A stretch of 64,000 bases of DNA from Herbidospora cretacea (GTDB lineage: Bacteria; Actinomycetota; Actinomycetes; Streptosporangiales; Streptosporangiaceae): the NCBI RefSeq assembly GCF_001570605.1, contig NZ_BBXG01000027.1:1-64000 (forward strand). The letters are read 5' to 3'. Below are positions 8,956 to 18,014 of this stretch, piece after piece. The position numbers and the translations under genes are program-made. How positions within the stretch are numbered: position 1 is the first letter of the stretch; the number at the start of each line of letters is the position of its first letter. The notes below the pieces were generated by a model, which worked only from the letters and a program-made list of their open reading frames with translations, was not told the DNA's origin and did not search any database.

Positions 8956-9828
8956 GTGAACGAAGGTCATGACGTTCCGGCGAAGCTCCCGACTCGGGAG
9001 CGCTCGTCCCGCCCGGGTGGAGGCGGCCGCCACCGGCGCCCGCTGCCCGTCACCCTGCCGCCCGACGCGCCCGTGCTGGTGCTCGCGGTCCCGGGTGCGC
9101 TCGACGACGTCGTGACCGAACTGGCGCACACCATCCGCGTCGACAACCCGACCCTGGACCTGCGCCTGATCTCGCTCAGCGACGGAGGCGCCGACGCGGC
9201 CAAGGAGTTCGCCGCCATCGGCAACGCCCGCTCCGCCGAGGGCCACGCCGCGATCGTGGTCCCCCTGGTCACCGGCCCCCACCCCCGCGTCGTCCGCGCG
9301 GTCCGCGAGGCCGCCCGCGAGAGCGAGGCCGACGTCGTGGTCACCGACCCGCTCGGCCCCCACCCGCTGCTCGCCGAGGCGCTGCACGTCCGCCTGGCCG
9401 AGCGCGGCCTGGCCCGCGCCGACCGCATCCGCCTGTTCAACGTCACCTCCCCCGTCGACGGCATCATCGTGGCCACGGTCGGCGGCGACGAGTCCGCCCG
9501 CGGCGCCGACGCCACGGCGGTCCTGCTGGCCGCCCGGCTGGCCCTCCCGGTCGTCCCGGCCGCCTTCGACGGCCGTCCGACGGTGGCCGACGCGGCCGAG
9601 CGGCTGCGCAACATCGGCGCCTCCCGCATCGCCCTGGCCCCGTTCATCATCGGCCCGGAGGCCGACGCCGAGCGGGTGAGCGCCCTCACCGAGGGCTACA
9701 ACTGCGCCGCCCCGCTGGGCGCCCACGAAGCCGTCGGCCGCCTCGTGACCCTGCGCTACGGCACCGTCCTGGGCAGCCTCGACCCCGACTACGACGAGGA
9801 GTACACCGGCGAGGACGAGCCCCGCTAG
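8956..9828 (+). CDS. CbiX/sirohydrochlorin-chelatase-like protein
   Basis: 290-aa protein with two similar halves resembling the CbiX/SirB chelatase fold. Visible segments are VLVLAVPGALDDVVTEL, then AIVVPLVTGPHPRVVRAV, TDPLGPHPLLAEALHVRL and a second half IALAPFIIGPEADAERV. CbiX-type enzymes insert Co or Fe into sirohydrochlorin, but the usual start HGS(R/D) motif is not present, so the catalytic role is uncertain. The frame is open far upstream, but GTG at 8956 fits best: TAGAAT at 8942-8947 lies 8 nt before it, implying a leaderless mRNA, and the upstream part is antisense to ribokinase. Its 3' end overlaps the next, convergent gene by 4 nt. Confidence 0.75.
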   Translation: MNEGHDVPAKLPTRERSSRPGGGGRHRRPLPVTLPPDAPVLVLAVPGALDDVVTELAHTIRVDNPTLDLRLISLSDGGADAAKEFAAIGNARSAEGHAAIVVPLVTGPHPRVVRAVREAARESEADVVVTDPLGPHPLLAEALHVRLAERGLARADRIRLFNVTSPVDGIIVATVGGDESARGADATAVLLAARLALPVVPAAFDGRPTVADAAERLRNIGASRIALAPFIIGPEADAERVSALTEGYNCAAPLGAHEAVGRLVTLRYGTVLGSLDPDYDEEYTGEDEPR

Positions 9829-10187
9829 GGCAGCCGGCGGCGGCCGGGGAAACCCAGCGTCGTCAGGTGGTACCAGGCCAGCGACGACTCGCCCTCCAGC
9901 CAGCACAGCCGGACCGACTCGCCGTCGAGCACCGACGGGAAGTCGATGAGGAACGGCGCGATGCCCTTCACCTCGATCCCGGTCTCGGTGAACCAGCCGA
10001 TCGACTCGGCCAGCCGCGCCTCCAGGCCCTTCGCCTCGGCCACCCCGCCCAGCCGCGAGTGGCCGCCGGTCTGGAGGTCGTGGGTCAGCTCGGCCAGGTC
10101 GGCGCGCAGGTCGACCAGGACGGCGGCGCGGGCCAGCACGTCGGGCATGAGGGAGTCGGCCTCGTCGAGGTCGAAGGTTCGGTCCAT
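9825..10187 (-). CDS. DUF2203 family protein
   Basis: 120-aa soluble protein of the DUF2203 family, whose function is unknown. The N-terminal FDLDEADSLMPDVLARA and the C-terminal WLEGESSLAWYHLTTLGFPGRR are the recognisable ends of that family. It follows the phosphotransferase gene with no gap: the stop of that gene (10188-10190) abuts this start codon, so the two form an operon. Confidence 0.85.
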   Translation of the reverse strand: MDRTFDLDEADSLMPDVLARAAVLVDLRADLAELTHDLQTGGHSRLGGVAEAKGLEARLAESIGWFTETGIEVKGIAPFLIDFPSVLDGESVRLCWLEGESSLAWYHLTTLGFPGRRRLP

Positions 10188-11021
10188 CTAGAGATCATTC
10201 ACGGTGTCGCGGAGGATCGTCCAGCCGAACGCGTCGTCCTCGGTGCCCGTGTGGTCACGGGAGAACCTCCCCGCCTCCGCGGCGACGTCGGACAGCCGCC
10301 AGCGCAGCCCGTAGAGGTCGAGCAGCCACGGGAGCGCGCCCTCGGTCTCCCCGAGCAGCCACAGGTCCCGCTCGGGGTGGCTGATGAGGGCGGTGTCCCA
10401 GTCGATGAGCCGCCAGCCCTCGGTGGTGCGCATCGTGTTGCCCGGGTGGGGCTCGCCGTGCGTCAGCACCATCCGGTCACGCAGGTTCAGGGCGTCGCGC
10501 ACGAGGGCGTCGTACCGGCGGAAACGGGTTTCGAGCACCTCGGCGCGGCTCGCGAGCAGGTCGGCGGCGCGGGCCCCGAACGGGCCCCGCCCGGGGGTGA
10601 AGGCCAGCGCGGCGTCGCGGCCGTGGATCCGGAAGGTGTCAAGGCGGGCCTGACAGAACGGCGATCGGTGCACCTCGCGGACCATGCGGAGGGTCTCGGC
10701 GCGGTGTTCGGGCGAGCTGAACTCGCCCCAGGCGAAACTCTCCCCGGTCAGGTACGGGTAGAGCTGGAGCGTCCACCGCCCGACGGTCACCAGAGGGGCG
10801 GCCGGCGCGACCCCGACCGAGGGGGGCACCGCGCTGAGTGCCGCCGCCAGCGCCTCGTGGGGCTTGTCGTCGGCGGTCACGAACCACGTCTCGCCGATCT
10901 TCCAGTGGTGGCTGCCGAAGCCGACGGGCAGGTAGTCGAGCCCCTCGACATCCAGATTCCATGACTCCGCGATCACAGTCCGGAGAAGATCGGCTGGGAG
11001 TTCCCGGGGAGGCGTGAGCAT
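10188..11021 (-). CDS. Aminoglycoside-phosphotransferase-fold protein (spectinomycin-kinase-like)
   Basis: 277-aa protein-kinase-like phosphotransferase. The catalytic loop reads LTHGEPHPGN around residues 188-197, and the metal-binding Asp is in WRLIDWD near 206-212. The loop has Glu where the classical Brenner motif HGDxxxxN has Asp; I recall this HGEPHPGN form from actinobacterial spectinomycin-phosphotransferase-like proteins. Whether it acts on an antibiotic, a sugar or another small molecule cannot be told from sequence. First gene of a two-gene operon with DUF2203. A TAGTAC box lies 7 nt before the ATG, a weak leaderless signal. Confidence 0.8.
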   Translation of the reverse strand: MLTPPRELPADLLRTVIAESWNLDVEGLDYLPVGFGSHHWKIGETWFVTADDKPHEALAAALSAVPPSVGVAPAAPLVTVGRWTLQLYPYLTGESFAWGEFSSPEHRAETLRMVREVHRSPFCQARLDTFRIHGRDAALAFTPGRGPFGARAADLLASRAEVLETRFRRYDALVRDALNLRDRMVLTHGEPHPGNTMRTTEGWRLIDWDTALISHPERDLWLLGETEGALPWLLDLYGLRWRLSDVAAEAGRFSRDHTGTEDDAFGWTILRDTVNDL

Positions 11022-11046
11022 GACAGGAGTACTAACAGAGTGACGG

Positions 11047-11073
11047 TTGATCCACCAAACAGCCTTATATAAC
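11047..11073 (+). promoter_or_regulatory. Possible promoter of the M6 protease gene
   Basis: TTGATC at 11047-11052 and TATAAC at 11068-11073, separated by 15 nt, in an AT-rich patch just before the protease ATG at 11084. The spacing is short for a sigma-70-type promoter, so this is tentative. Confidence 0.3.
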
Positions 11074-11083
11074 GTGACATTTT

Positions 11084-13183
11084 ATGAAACGCCCCCTCAG
11101 GCTGCTGGTCGCGGCAGCGCTGCTCGCACCCCTCGCCTTAACGAACGCCACCCAAGCGTTCGCCGCCGAACCCCTGCCCGACACGGAGACCCCGTGGCGG
11201 TACGACCACTGGCCCCAGACCCAGCCCTGGCAGCAGGACGAGCCCGCCGCCATGCTGCGGACCCTCGGCGACCACGCGGACATGCCCAAGCCGATCGACC
11301 CGCAGAACTGGGAAAACCCCGACAACATGACGTGGTCGGACTACAAGAAGCCCCCCGGCACCAACTGGAACGACCCGAACGTCCAGGGCAGCGACCGCAC
11401 CTTCAAGGGCGCCCTGGTCCTGCTGGACTACCCGAACCAGCCGTTCGTCGTGACGCAGCCGCAGGGCTCGACGGTCTTCAAGAACCCCTCCGCCCAGGCT
11501 CACGACATCCCGCGTGACCAGGTCGCCAAGTTCTACCAGGACTTCCTGAACACCCCGAACGACCTCAACAAGGGTCACACCATCCACGAGTACTGGATGG
11601 AGGACTCCGGCGGCCGCATCGGCGTCGACCTGACCGGCTTCGGGCCGTACATGATGCCGGGCAAGGACCACGAGTACGCGCTGGAGTACCAGCGCACCGC
11701 GTGCCCCGCCGGGGACACCTGCAACAAGAACCTGCGCAACGACGGCAACGCGGCCTGGCTCGCCGCCGTCGGCCAGGAGGTGCTCGACCAGTTCGACTTC
11801 GTCTTCTTCCTCAGCGCCGGCCAGGACGAGTCGTCCACCTGGCAGGAGTTCGGGATGATGAAGTTCCCGACCAAGGAGGACGTGACCGACGAGTTCGGTC
11901 CCGAGGACCCCGCCCTGCCCAACTGGTCGGCCACCCGCTACGTCGACTGGACCTCCTGGCAGGCCGGCTCGACCTTCTGGCCGAACGCCCGCTTCGGCGT
12001 CGACTCGGTCCAGGCCGAGAGCTCGGGCATGGGCGTCTACGCCCACGAGCTGTCGCACATCTTCGGCATCGCCGACAACTACAACAACCCCTACGGGGTT
12101 CCGGTGCGCCGGGCGTACACCGGCATCTGGGAGATGCTGAGCCGGGGCAGCTTCAACGGCCCGGGCGGCCCGCACAGCCGCTGGCTGATCCCGCCGACCG
12201 GCGGCGGCTCGATGGGCGCCCAGCACATGCTGCGCAACAAGATCAAGCTGAACATGGTCGACGAGCAGAACGTGCTGCGCCTCAACCGCGACCAGCTCGA
12301 CGAGTCGGGTCTGGTGACGGCCGAGGTGACCGCCCGCGTGATCCAGCCCGGCGCCAAGGGCCTGTCGGGCATCAACGTCGCCTTCCAGACCGGCGACAAG
12401 TCCCCGGCCTGCCAGTGGCAGACCGACCCCCTGTGCGACGGCGGCAACTACAACAACTACACGCTGGAGGTCGTCGACCGGGTCGGCGCCGACTCGTTCA
12501 CGCCGGACTCCGGTGTCCTGCTGGCCAAGACCAAGGACCAGGACAGCGCGCCGTTCGAGTGGGTCGTCGACGCCAACCCGCAGGACATCGGGATGACCGA
12601 CTACGTCCTGCCCGACGGCACCGCCGTGCCGATCACCATCGGCGACTACCGCCAGCTCTCCGACGCGCTGTTCAAGGCCGGCGCCGACTCGGGCTCGGAG
12701 TACGAGTTCGAGGACACCGCCAACCGGCTGCACTTCTACGTCCTGGACCTGAAGCGGGCCAAGGACGGGACGCTGTCGTACAAGGTGGCCGTGCGCTCGC
12801 TCGACGGCTCGGGCCCGCAGAAGCGCGGCGTGCGGGTGCTGCCCTCGGCCGGGATCACCCTCGGCGACGGCATGGCGACCTGCAAGTTCCCGCTGACCAA
12901 CACCGGCAAGGCCGCGGCGTCGACGGCCGCGCACCCGGAGGACGTGTCGGCGTACACCAAGAGTGACGTCTACCGGCTGTCGACCTCGGTGAACGGCAAG
13001 GGCTGGTCGGTCAACGTGCCGAACTTCCTGGCCTCGGCCGAGTTCGGCAAGACGGTGACCGTCCCGGTCCACGCGATCCGCGCCAAGGGCGGCAGCCTGC
13101 TGGCCACGATCAAGCTGACCGCGACCTCCGAGAGCGACCCGACCAAGAAGGCCACGGCGACCTGCCTGGCCGTCGGCCGGTAA
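11084..13183 (+). CDS. Secreted M6-family (immune inhibitor A-like) metalloprotease
   Basis: 699-aa exported zinc protease. It has a Sec signal peptide with a basic start and an Ala/Leu core ending near TQAFA-AEP (about residue 28), a propeptide-like region, and the zinc motif HELSHIFGIADNY with H321, E322, H325 and a downstream Asp. This is the HExxHxxGxxD form of the M6 group. Residues from about 420 to the end look like beta-sandwich accessory modules, with a NEW3-like last domain (FPLTNTGKAA...). Expected role is extracellular protein degradation. The ATG at 11084 lacks a strong ribosome site. It is flanked downstream by a clear hairpin. Confidence 0.88.
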   Translation: MKRPLRLLVAAALLAPLALTNATQAFAAEPLPDTETPWRYDHWPQTQPWQQDEPAAMLRTLGDHADMPKPIDPQNWENPDNMTWSDYKKPPGTNWNDPNVQGSDRTFKGALVLLDYPNQPFVVTQPQGSTVFKNPSAQAHDIPRDQVAKFYQDFLNTPNDLNKGHTIHEYWMEDSGGRIGVDLTGFGPYMMPGKDHEYALEYQRTACPAGDTCNKNLRNDGNAAWLAAVGQEVLDQFDFVFFLSAGQDESSTWQEFGMMKFPTKEDVTDEFGPEDPALPNWSATRYVDWTSWQAGSTFWPNARFGVDSVQAESSGMGVYAHELSHIFGIADNYNNPYGVPVRRAYTGIWEMLSRGSFNGPGGPHSRWLIPPTGGGSMGAQHMLRNKIKLNMVDEQNVLRLNRDQLDESGLVTAEVTARVIQPGAKGLSGINVAFQTGDKSPACQWQTDPLCDGGNYNNYTLEVVDRVGADSFTPDSGVLLAKTKDQDSAPFEWVVDANPQDIGMTDYVLPDGTAVPITIGDYRQLSDALFKAGADSGSEYEFEDTANRLHFYVLDLKRAKDGTLSYKVAVRSLDGSGPQKRGVRVLPSAGITLGDGMATCKFPLTNTGKAAASTAAHPEDVSAYTKSDVYRLSTSVNGKGWSVNVPNFLASAEFGKTVTVPVHAIRAKGGSLLATIKLTATSESDPTKKATATCLAVGR

Positions 13184-13199
13184 GCCTCCGCGCACCCAG

Positions 13200-13236
13200 G
13201 GGCGGCTCCTCATCTCTTGAGGGGCCGCCCTTCTCT
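13200..13236 (+). terminator. Hairpin after the M6 protease gene
   Basis: 12-bp stem GGGCGGCTCCTC / GAGGGGCCGCCC with one G-T pair and a 7-nt loop, followed by TTCTCT. It lies 16 nt after the protease stop. Confidence 0.75.
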
Positions 13237-13280
13237 GTAGAATCGCGGCGCACCGGACACTTCATCGGGAGTCGACAGAC

Positions 13281-16200
13281 GTGACTCGGCCCGACGGCCC
13301 CGCCGTGCGCCTGCAGATCCTCGGTCCGCTGCGGCTCTGGCGTGACGGCGTCGAACTGGACCCGGGCCCCCGGCAGCAGGCGCAACTGCTGGGGCTGCTG
13401 CTGGCGCGGGTGGGACGCCCGGTCAGCACACGCGAGCTGATCGACCTCCTCTGGGGCGACGACGCCCCGGCCAGCGCGCTCAACATCATCCACAAGTACG
13501 TCGGGGCGCTGCGGCGGCTGCTCGAACCCGGCGTCCCGGCCCGGTCGGCCGGCGCCCACCTGCACCGGCGGGGCGACGCCTACCTGTTCAGCGCCGGTCC
13601 GGCCGCGCTCGACCTGGTCACGTTCCGGCGGCTCGCCGACGCCGCGCGGGACGCCCTGGTCCGGCACGACCGCGACGCGGCGCTCGGCCACTACGTGGAG
13701 GCGCTCCGCCTCTGGCACGGCCCGGCGGGCGACGGGCTCTCCTACGGTTCGGCCGCGCTGCCGATCCTGGCCGCCCTCGACGAGGAGTTCCACGCCGCCT
13801 GTGTGGCGGCCGCCGACCTGGCCGTGGCGGCGGGGCGGCCGGAGCGAGTGATCCCGCCGGTGCGGCTGGCGGCGTCGACGGCGCCGTTCCACGAGCCCGT
13901 GCACGCGAGTCTGGTCACCGTCCTGGGCGCGGCCGGGCGGCAGGCCGAGGCGCTGGCGGCCTTCCACGCGGTCCGCGACCGCCTGGCGGAGGAGCTCGGC
14001 ATCGACCCGGGCCCGGCGCTGCGGGCCGCGCACCAGCGGGTGCTGACCCAGCCGGGCACGCCGGTGGTGCGGGGCGCGCCGCCCCGGCGGGCGGCCGGGC
14101 TGGTCGGCCGGGGCGAGGAACTGGGCGTGCTGCGGCAGGCGGTCGAGGCGGCGCTGGACCGCCGCACCGGGCTCGGGATCGTCGAGGGCGAGCCGGGGTC
14201 GGGCAAGACCCGGCTGCTGGCGGAGGCCGCCGCCCTCGCGGAGCGGCGGGGCGCGCTCGTCGTCTGGGCCTCGTGCCTGGAGGGCGACGGGACCCCGTCG
14301 ATGTGGCCGTGGGAGCAGGCGCTCACCGCCGTCGTCGGCAGCCTGCCCGCCGCCGCGCGGGAGAAGTGGCTGACCGGCGAGCTCGGGCATCTCCTGCGCT
14401 CCGGCGACGACACGCCGCCGGTCTCGGCGGGCCGCTCCCAGTTCCGGCTGTTCGAGCAGGTCGTCACCGTCATCGGCCAGGCCGCCGCGCAGCGGCCGCT
14501 GCTGCTGGTGCTGGACGACGTCCACTGGATCGACGCCGCCTCGCTCCAGCTCTTCGGCCACGTGGCCGGGCGGCTGCCCGCCGGCACGGCGATCGTCGCC
14601 GCGCTCCGCGACCGCGCGCCCACGCCCGGCTCCGACCTCTCGCGGGTGCTGGCCGCGGCCGGGCGGCTGCCGGGCCACCGCAGGTTCCGGCTCGGCCCGC
14701 TCGGCCTTCCCGACGTCACCGAGCTCATCCGCCGCGAGACCGGCCGGGAGCCCGACGGGGAGGTGGCCCGCGACATCCACGTCCGCACCGCGGGCAACCC
14801 CTTCTTCGTCCGCGAGCTGTCCCGGCTGCTGACCGACGGGGCGCTCGGCGAGGGGGTCCCGGCCACCGTGCGGGACGTCGTCCGCGACCGGATGTCCGGC
14901 CTGGACGACGACGCCCGCGACCTGCTGCGAGTGGCCGCGCTGATCGGCCGCGACGTCGAGCTCGGCCTGCTGGCCCGCGCGGCCGGGGTGCCCGTCGCCG
15001 ACTGCCTGGAGCGCCTGGAGCCGCTGCGCGCGCTCGGCCTGCTCGAAGCCGACGCGGCCGACCCGTTCGCGTGGCGGTTCGCGCACGACCTGGTCCGCGA
15101 GTCGGTCACCGAGACGACCGAGCACTGGCGGGCGGTCCGGCTGCACCTGCGGGTCGCCGACGCGCTGGAGGACGGCCAGGCGGACGACGAGTCCGTCACC
15201 GAGCGCCTCGCCTTCCACCTGTGGGCCGCCCGCGCCCTCGCCGACCCGGTCCGCACCGCCGAGGCGCTGAAGCGGGCCGGTCGCCGCGCGGCGGCCAAGC
15301 TGGCCTTCGCCGCCGCCGACCGCCATCTGGAGTCGGCCGCGCAGGTGGCCAGGGCCGCCGGTCTGCCGGAGCTCGAACTGTCCGCCCTGTCGCTGCTGGC
15401 GGTCGCCCCACGCAGGCAGGCCGGTTTCGGCGGCACGACCTTCGACCTGCTGGAGCGGGCGGAGCTGCTGGCCCGCCGGCTCGGCCGCGACGTCGACGCC
15501 GCCGGTCTGCTGTTCGCCCGCCTGTTCGGCGCGTACACGTTCCTGGAGTGGGACCGCCTCCGGCTGGTCAACCGCCTGTACGAACAGGGCGAGGCCTCCG
15601 CCGACCCGGTCGTCCGCGTCTACGGCCGCCAGGCCTGGGGCCTGCACCAATGGGACGTCGGTGACATCGGCGAGGCCTACCGCTGCTTCTCGGAGAACGA
15701 CCCAGCCCTGCTGGAAGGCGTCGTCTCCCCGCACAGCGAGACCCCGATCCGGCGGGACGTCTCGGGCGAGTGGCCCGGCTGGCTGGCCGTCATGACGGCC
15801 ATGCACGGCGACGCCGCCAAGGCCGGGACCATGATCGACAAGTGGAACGGCCCGGAGGACCCGTACGCGGTCGCGACCTGGGCCTACTACGTCACGATCA
15901 TCGCCTCGATGGCCGGTGACGCCCCCTGGGTGATCCGCGTCATCGACCGCTGGCGGGCCGTCGGCACCGGCCGCACCGCCGTCCAGCAGGAGCACTACAT
16001 CCGCCTGAACTGGTATTGGGCCCGCGCCCTGACCGGCGACTCCCCGGCCGCCGTCGCCGCCGAGGCGGCGGAACTCCTGAACCGGACGCTGGTCGACCCG
16101 CCGAGGTGGGGCGTCGCCTACCACCACGCCCTGATCGCCGACATGTGGCTGGCCGCCGAGCTCCCGGACCGGGCGGCCGAGACCCTGGACCGCGCGGACC

Positions 16201-16412
16201 AGGCCTTGGACGCCTACGGCCAGCGCTACGCCGAGGGACTCGTCCGGCTGCTGCGGGCCCGCCTGCTCCACGCCCGGGGCGAACCGGCCGAGGTCGTCCG
16301 GGCGGCGGCGCGGGAGGCCCGCGACCGGTCGGCCGAGCGCGGCTCCCACCTGTTCGCCCGCCGCGCGGGCCGGTTCCTCAGTGAGCTGCCGCCGTCCGGC
16401 TCCGGCGGCTGA
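13281..16412 (+). CDS. BTAD/SARP-like regulator with AAA ATPase domain
   Basis: 1043-aa cytoplasmic regulator. Residues 1-100 form an OmpR-like winged-helix DNA-binding domain (LQILGPLRLWRDG ... STRELIDLLWGDD) and about 100-250 the bacterial transcriptional activator domain. The ATPase follows, with Walker A GEPGSGKT near 304-311 and Walker B LLLVLDDVHWID near 406-417. The rest is a long helical tail without a C-terminal HTH. Such proteins activate secondary metabolism or catabolic genes in actinobacteria. Its target is not evident: the gene stands between the M6 protease and a convergent symporter, whose 3' end it overlaps by 35 nt. GTG start. Confidence 0.87.
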   Translation: MTRPDGPAVRLQILGPLRLWRDGVELDPGPRQQAQLLGLLLARVGRPVSTRELIDLLWGDDAPASALNIIHKYVGALRRLLEPGVPARSAGAHLHRRGDAYLFSAGPAALDLVTFRRLADAARDALVRHDRDAALGHYVEALRLWHGPAGDGLSYGSAALPILAALDEEFHAACVAAADLAVAAGRPERVIPPVRLAASTAPFHEPVHASLVTVLGAAGRQAEALAAFHAVRDRLAEELGIDPGPALRAAHQRVLTQPGTPVVRGAPPRRAAGLVGRGEELGVLRQAVEAALDRRTGLGIVEGEPGSGKTRLLAEAAALAERRGALVVWASCLEGDGTPSMWPWEQALTAVVGSLPAAAREKWLTGELGHLLRSGDDTPPVSAGRSQFRLFEQVVTVIGQAAAQRPLLLVLDDVHWIDAASLQLFGHVAGRLPAGTAIVAALRDRAPTPGSDLSRVLAAAGRLPGHRRFRLGPLGLPDVTELIRRETGREPDGEVARDIHVRTAGNPFFVRELSRLLTDGALGEGVPATVRDVVRDRMSGLDDDARDLLRVAALIGRDVELGLLARAAGVPVADCLERLEPLRALGLLEADAADPFAWRFAHDLVRESVTETTEHWRAVRLHLRVADALEDGQADDESVTERLAFHLWAARALADPVRTAEALKRAGRRAAAKLAFAAADRHLESAAQVARAAGLPELELSALSLLAVAPRRQAGFGGTTFDLLERAELLARRLGRDVDAAGLLFARLFGAYTFLEWDRLRLVNRLYEQGEASADPVVRVYGRQAWGLHQWDVGDIGEAYRCFSENDPALLEGVVSPHSETPIRRDVSGEWPGWLAVMTAMHGDAAKAGTMIDKWNGPEDPYAVATWAYYVTIIASMAGDAPWVIRVIDRWRAVGTGRTAVQQEHYIRLNWYWARALTGDSPAAVAAEAAELLNRTLVDPPRWGVAYHHALIADMWLAAELPDRAAETLDRADQALDAYGQRYAEGLVRLLRARLLHARGEPAEVVRAAAREARDRSAERGSHLFARRAGRFLSELPPSGSGG

Positions 16413-17262
16413 CCAGCCAGCCGAACCCGGCCGCCGTGAAGAACATGACGACGCCGTAGACCGCGCCGGGAACGGCGATCCCGGCGCTGTTGAGCAGCGC
16501 CGGGCTCAGCGCGACCGTGATGGCGAACGCGGTGTTGTGGATGCCGATCTCGAACCCCGCCGCCAGGGCCGCGCTGTGCCCGACCCCTGTCAGCCGCGGC
16601 ACGCCGTAGCCGACCAGCAGGCTGACCAGGTTGAACGCGAGCACCGCCAGCCCGACCGAGACGAAGTAGCCGACGAGGTTGTCCCGCTCCCCCCACAGCA
16701 CGGCGGAGATGACCGTCAGCAGCACCACGATCGACAGCACCCGTACCGGCAGGTTGAGCCGGCGGGCCACCCCCGGCGCGAGGGCCCGCACCAGCATCCC
16801 GGCCGCGACCGGCCCGACGACCATCACGAAGACCTGCTGCAACTTGTCGACCTGGAGGCCGAGGGAGGCCCCGCCGGGGAGGAAGTAGCCGGCCGAGAGG
16901 TTCACCACGACCGGCAGCGTGACCACGACGAGCACCGAGTTGACGGCGGTGAGCGTGACGTTCAGCGCGACGTTCCCGCCGAACAGGTGGCTGAACAGGT
17001 TGGCCGTCGGCCCCCCGGGAGAGGCCGCGACCACCATCAGCCCGACGGCCGCCTCCGGCGGCAGCCCGAACGCGATCACGAGTCCGAAGCAGACGGCCGG
17101 GAGCACGACGAGCTGGCACGTCAGCGCGACCAGCGCCGCCTTGGGGTAGTGGCCCACCCGCCGGAAGTCGTCGAGGGTCAGCGTGAGCCCCAGGCCGAGC
17201 ATGACGACGCCGAGGGCGTAGGGCAGGCTGGCCAAGATCAGGGGGGAGTCCATGGCGGCCAT
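16378..17262 (-). CDS. Bile acid:sodium symporter family (BASS) transporter
   Basis: 294-aa membrane protein with about nine or ten hydrophobic segments. It has the BASS-type motif VVAASPGGPTANLFSHLFGGN in the middle and GFEIGIHNTAFAI in the C-terminal half, the sites involved in Na+ and substrate binding. Members move bile acids, steroid sulfates, pyruvate, pantothenate or other organic anions with sodium; the substrate is unknown. The frame is open for 169 codons upstream, but that part reads through the ABC ATPase gene in another frame and is Arg/Pro-rich, so ATG 17262 (or 17253) is chosen. The 3' end overlaps the convergent regulator by 35 nt. Confidence 0.88.
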   Translation of the reverse strand: MAAMDSPLILASLPYALGVVMLGLGLTLTLDDFRRVGHYPKAALVALTCQLVVLPAVCFGLVIAFGLPPEAAVGLMVVAASPGGPTANLFSHLFGGNVALNVTLTAVNSVLVVVTLPVVVNLSAGYFLPGGASLGLQVDKLQQVFVMVVGPVAAGMLVRALAPGVARRLNLPVRVLSIVVLLTVISAVLWGERDNLVGYFVSVGLAVLAFNLVSLLVGYGVPRLTGVGHSAALAAGFEIGIHNTAFAITVALSPALLNSAGIAVPGAVYGVVMFFTAAGFGWLVSRRSRTAAAH

Positions 17263-17294
17263 TCTCGGGCAGCCCGCGCGGCCTTCACCAGGGG

Positions 17295-18014
17295 TTACTC
17301 CTCCGGATCGGCCGGGACGTGGAGCAGGGCCAGCAGGCGGCGGCGCAGGGCGTTGAAGCCCGGGACGTCGACCGAGCGGGGATGGCCGAGGTCCACCTCG
17401 ATCTCCTCGGCGATGCGGCCCCGGTCCAATACCAGGAGACGGTCCGACAGGAGCAGGGCCTCCTCCACGTCGTGGGTCACCAGCAGGGCCGCGAAGCCGT
17501 GCCTGGCGCGCAGCCGGCCGAACAGCGCCTGCATCTTCAGCCTGGTCAGGGCGTCGAGCGCGCCGAAGGGCTCGTCGAGCAGGAGCAGGTCGGGCTCGCG
17601 GACCAGCGCGCGGGCGAAGGCCACCCGCTGGCTCTGGCCGCCGGACAGCTCCGACGGCCACGCGCGGCCGCGGTCGGCCAGGCCGACCTCCTCCAGGGCG
17701 GTCGCCGTGCGGGCGGGGGCGTCGCCGCCGCGGACGCCCAGGGCCACGTTCTCGGCCACCCGCTTCCACGGGAGCAGGCGGTGCTCCTGGAAGACCACGG
17801 CCTTCGAGCCGGACGTGGTGAACTCGCCGGTGGCCTCCTCGTCGAGACCGGCCAGGATGCGCAGCAGCGTGCTCTTGCCCGAGCCGCTCTCGCCCAGCAG
17901 GGCGACGACCTCGCCCTTCTCGATGCGCAGGTGGACGCCGTCGAGGACCGTCGTGCCGCCGAAGACGCGGCTAACGCCGGTGGCGGTTACGACGCCTTCA
18001 GGCCGCGACGCCAT
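17295..18014 (-). CDS. ssuB: Sulfonate ABC transporter ATP-binding protein
   Basis: 239-aa ABC ATPase of the nitrate/sulfonate/taurine group. Walker A is LLGESGSGKST, the signature is LSGGQSQRVAFARAL, Walker B is LLLLDEPFGALDALT and the switch is LLVTHDVEEALLL. It powers import through the permease encoded just upstream. The ATG at 18014 lies inside the permease gene (28-nt overlap), so translation is coupled. Last gene of the ssuA-ssuC-ssuB operon. No monooxygenase (SsuD/SsuE) gene is next to it. Confidence 0.92.
   Translation of the reverse strand: MASRPEGVVTATGVSRVFGGTTVLDGVHLRIEKGEVVALLGESGSGKSTLLRILAGLDEEATGEFTTSGSKAVVFQEHRLLPWKRVAENVALGVRGGDAPARTATALEEVGLADRGRAWPSELSGGQSQRVAFARALVREPDLLLLDEPFGALDALTRLKMQALFGRLRARHGFAALLVTHDVEEALLLSDRLLVLDRGRIAEEIEVDLGHPRSVDVPGFNALRRRLLALLHVPADPEE

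Noticed and set aside
11138-13213. 691-codon minus-strand frame opposite the M6 protease
   Set aside because: The + strand protein has a signal peptide and a zinc motif; the minus frame has neither.
13110-16349. 1079-codon minus-strand frame opposite the BTAD-ATPase regulator
   Set aside because: No domain, biased Gly/Arg/Gln composition; the + strand has Walker A and B motifs and a winged helix.
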